Shown: positions 61,596 through 64,000 of the stretch, one piece after another
How the letters are laid out: each line of letters starts with the position of its first letter
Numbering within the stretch: position 1 is the stretch's first letter
The notes under the pieces: generated by a model
The model's database searches: none
The model's input: the letters and a program-made list of their open reading frames with translations, nothing else
What the model was told of the DNA's origin: nothing
Position numbers and translations under genes: made by a program
Assembly: GCA_963725655.1 (NCBI GenBank)
Contig: CAVRYY010000001.1
Coordinates: forward strand, 1,178,001-1,242,000
Reading direction: 5' to 3'
Source: CAVRXT01 sp963725655
GTDB taxonomy: Bacteria > Acidobacteriota > Terriglobia > Acidiferrales > UBA7541
Length of the DNA: 64,000 nt

Positions 61596-64000
61596 TTAGA
61601 ATGCGAACCGCAACGCGAATTGCATGAAGCGCGGCGTGGTTAGCGTCGAGTTGTATTTACCAAACTGGTCCGGCGCGAAGCCCAGCGACGGTTGGGCGCC
61701 GCGCACGTCGTAGCGCACCGAGTTGGTTAGATTGAAGGTCTGCCACGTGAACTCCAGCCGCTTGTTGTCGCCCAGGGCGAAGTTCTTGCTCAGGCCGGTA
61801 TCGATATCGAACATGCCGTCGCCAATGATGTTGTTGCGTGTCCCTGACTCACCGGGCCACTCCTGGCGGAAGGCTCCCTCGGCTTGTACCGGATCTTTGA
61901 AGATGTCGGGGCCGATGGATTGGCCGTTGACGACGGCATTTTTCGGGTTCGACGTCGCCGGAAGCGGCCCGTTGGGCATGGCGTCGCCTTCGATGTTCCA
62001 GTCGGTGGCCCATGCAAAACCGTTGTCAACGGTAATGGGGAAACCGGTGGTCCAGCGGAAGAGCCCGGAGACGTGCCAGCCTCCGATCAGAGCGTCGAGC
62101 CACGGGCCCGCACCCCCAGCGAACTTCTGACCCTTGCCGACGGGGAGATGGTAGACCCAGTTGGCGTTGGCTTGGTGGGTAGCATTGAAGTCGGAGAGTC
62201 CACGCAGAGCCAGCGGATCCCAGGAATCAATGACGATACCGCCGCCATTTAGGTCGTTGCCGGTTCCGCCAGTGCCCTCGTAGGGACCCACTCGCTCGGC
62301 AGCGGAAGCCTCGTCCAACGACTTGGAAAAGGTGTAGTTGAACTGTCCCAGCAGGTTCGCTCCCCAGTGGATGTTGTAGGTCACCTGCATCGCGTGGTAG
62401 TCGGAGGTGCCGATATTGCGCCAGGCGTAGAGCGAGGCGAACTGATCGTGATAGAAGGTGTACGGGCCGAACTTGCTGTTGGGGACGTTCACTCCGGTGA
62501 TCGAACTGGGCAAATCCATTTCGAAGAGAGCAAAAGTCTCGTTATGCAGGAAGCAAGTCCAGAGATCATAGACCGCTTGGGTGGCCGTCATGGTGCTGGG
62601 GGAGGTGCCCGGTGCGCAATTGAGGTTTTGGCTGTTGAGCTGGCTTGCGGTGACGGTGCTCCACTGAGGAAACATATTCTCCCAGAACGGTATGGGCTTT
62701 ATCTGGGACGTGGGCGTGTTATTGGCGGCGGCCACCGAAAGCATTTTGGCCGCCTGGAAGTAAGTCATTTTGCTGGAAGGGTCAACCACATTGGCAGGCA
62801 TGGCGAGGTCCACCTGCATCGGGAGCCGCCGGCCGATACTGCCCACGTAGGCAATCTGAAGCGAAGACGTCGCCGTGACCTGGCGGGAGAGGGAGAAATT
62901 GAACACGTGCGCGTACGGCGTCTTCACCGATTGATCCAGCCCCCAATTGATGGCGAAGGCGGAATTGCTGGGAGTAACCGGGAAACCGCCGGTCGGCGTG
63001 GGCCCAAAGAGGCATCCCGGGCCGTTCAATGACGCGCAAGGTGGAGGCAGGCAGGTTGGACAGGTAAAGCGCGGGGCGTTTGAGGGCGTTATCACGCCAG
63101 CCGGATTGCCGAGGTCGGTGGAAAGGCCGAAAGAACCGTGCTGATCGAAGCTGTTCACGATCGGAACGCCGAAGTGATCGTAGACGATGTTGTAGCCGGC
63201 GCGAAGCGAGAAGCGGTCCTTCTTCCCGAGAATCTTGGAGAGCAAGCCGTCGCCGGTGTCTGGCGCCCAGGCCACTGCCAACCGCGGCGAGAGATCCCGG
63301 CGGTCCCAATTCCACAAGCCCGGGCCGTGATTGGCGGGACCACCCAGGATGAAGGAAATTTCCCCAGCATCGTTGGCCGGCTGTCCCGCCGCCGCCAGTT
63401 TGGCGGTGTTGTTAAACCAGTTCGCCACGTTTTGGTTGCTGCAACCGCCGCTGGCGGCCTCGACGCATGGAGATACCTGCAAACCCTGGGTTTCGTAAGG
63501 AGGCTGCTCGAGGACCCAGCGCAGACCGTAAGTGAGCGTCAGCCGAGGCGTGACGCGCCAGGCATCCTGGCCATAAAACTCGTAATCATTGATTGCGTAA
63601 TGGCGGTGGATCGGGGTGCCCTGGGCGAGCGGGGTGCCGTTGCGGTTGAAGTTGTAAAGTCCATCGCCCTCGGCCAGAATGCCGTACAGAATGGCAGCGG
63701 CGTTGTCGTAGCTGGAGCCGAAATTGCTGTCTACGGACGGATAGCCGTTGTTACCGGGATCGAGCGGGCTAGTGGTGTTCGAAATTCCCGCGGTGTTCAG
63801 ATAGACCACGTTGGTCTGAGCATCGGAGAACGAATCTTCGTAGCTGGTGTGATTGTTGTGAATCAGAAAGACGTCGGTGCCGAACTCCAAGGTGTGATTT
63901 CCCCGAGTCCAACTCACGCTGTCGCTGATCTGGTTGACCGGCACAATGAAAATGAGCGAACGAGTAAAGGGAGTAAGGCTATCGATTTGGTCCAACTCCG
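61596..64000 (-). CDS. Oar-like TonB-dependent receptor, C-terminal part (partial)
   Basis: At least 801 codons of one frame run to the right edge, so the N-terminus is outside. The sequence is an outer-membrane beta-barrel with repeated amphipathic strands: GNHTLEFGTDVFLIHNNHTS, RVTPRLTLTYGLRWVLEQPP, NFSLSRQVTATSSLQIAYVG and LLGQFNYTFSKSLDEASAAE. It ends in QFALRFAF, the C-terminal Phe required for barrel insertion. Large Oar/carboxypeptidase-regulatory-domain receptors of this kind are abundant in Acidobacteriota and take up glycans or peptides. The N-terminal plug and CarboxypepD-reg domains are not visible. Confidence 0.85.
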   Translation of the reverse strand, partial: ELDQIDSLTPFTRSLIFIVPVNQISDSVSWTRGNHTLEFGTDVFLIHNNHTSYEDSFSDAQTNVVYLNTAGISNTTSPLDPGNNGYPSVDSNFGSSYDNAAAILYGILAEGDGLYNFNRNGTPLAQGTPIHRHYAINDYEFYGQDAWRVTPRLTLTYGLRWVLEQPPYETQGLQVSPCVEAASGGCSNQNVANWFNNTAKLAAAGQPANDAGEISFILGGPANHGPGLWNWDRRDLSPRLAVAWAPDTGDGLLSKILGKKDRFSLRAGYNIVYDHFGVPIVNSFDQHGSFGLSTDLGNPAGVITPSNAPRFTCPTCLPPPCASLNGPGCLFGPTPTGGFPVTPSNSAFAINWGLDQSVKTPYAHVFNFSLSRQVTATSSLQIAYVGSIGRRLPMQVDLAMPANVVDPSSKMTYFQAAKMLSVAAANNTPTSQIKPIPFWENMFPQWSTVTASQLNSQNLNCAPGTSPSTMTATQAVYDLWTCFLHNETFALFEMDLPSSITGVNVPNSKFGPYTFYHDQFASLYAWRNIGTSDYHAMQVTYNIHWGANLLGQFNYTFSKSLDEASAAERVGPYEGTGGTGNDLNGGGIVIDSWDPLALRGLSDFNATHQANANWVYHLPVGKGQKFAGGAGPWLDALIGGWHVSGLFRWTTGFPITVDNGFAWATDWNIEGDAMPNGPLPATSNPKNAVVNGQSIGPDIFKDPVQAEGAFRQEWPGESGTRNNIIGDGMFDIDTGLSKNFALGDNKRLEFTWQTFNLTNSVRYDVRGAQPSLGFAPDQFGKYNSTLTTPRFMQFALRFAF

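Overview
The window is high-GC, densely coded bacterial chromosome. An acidobacterial source (Acidobacteriota, Koribacter/Terriglobia-like) fits best. The clues are a very large Oar-like TonB-dependent receptor, GH79 enzymes resembling the Acidobacterium capsulatum beta-glucuronidase, families common in that phylum (DUF885, DUF2127, zinc-ribbon Coa1-like), and GC-rich hairpin repeats between genes. This is inference from gene content; no rRNA gene is present. I see no phage, insertion sequence, tRNA or CRISPR array.

Layout. 1-2.5 kb: end of aroE, then trpE and trpG, followed by a decayed second copy of the trpG 3' end. 2.5-3.05 kb: an AhpD-like peroxidase gene with an in-frame UGA exactly where the second Cys of its CxxC motif belongs, plus a SECIS-like hairpin; this is the leading novelty candidate. 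3.5-9 kb: arylsulfotransferase-like lipoprotein, isoprenylcysteine methyltransferase-like protein, then gpx-def-DUF2127. 9.2-17.6 kb: a two-gene membrane/Met-rich envelope operon, a PilT-like ATPase with altered catalytic boxes, two TlpA-type thioredoxins and a structured RNA with a strong terminator. 18-19.7 kb: a RES-type toxin-antitoxin pair with a palindromic operator. 19.7-26.4 kb: copper P-type ATPase and a MacA/permease/permease export operon. 26.6-30 kb: a TlpA protein with a small membrane protein, then a glycosyltransferase-QueD-PTPS-FolE operon. 30.3-36.1 kb: DUF885 protein, SDR oxidoreductase, rpsO and pnp.

36.7-44.5 kb is a cell-wall and muropeptide-recycling region: murA, murQ (frameshifted), a NagZ-like GH3 hydrolase fused to an AmiE-like serine hydrolase (frameshifted in its C-terminal half), and divergently a second serine hydrolase fused to a NamZ (DUF1343) muramidase. 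A sodium-solute symporter and a BadF-type sugar kinase divergent from each other at 54.2-56.7 kb may supply uptake and phosphorylation of the released amino sugars. Between them lie a GNAT protein, a BtuF-like binding protein, three tandem GH79 lipoproteins and an amino-acid permease. The right end holds small envelope or regulatory proteins (PilZ, zinc-ribbon), a second permease, a DDAH-like hydrolase and the C-terminal part of a TonB-dependent receptor that runs off the window.

At least three indels break otherwise conserved genes between 38.8 and 39.7 kb. These may be assembly errors or real decay, and the raw reads would decide.
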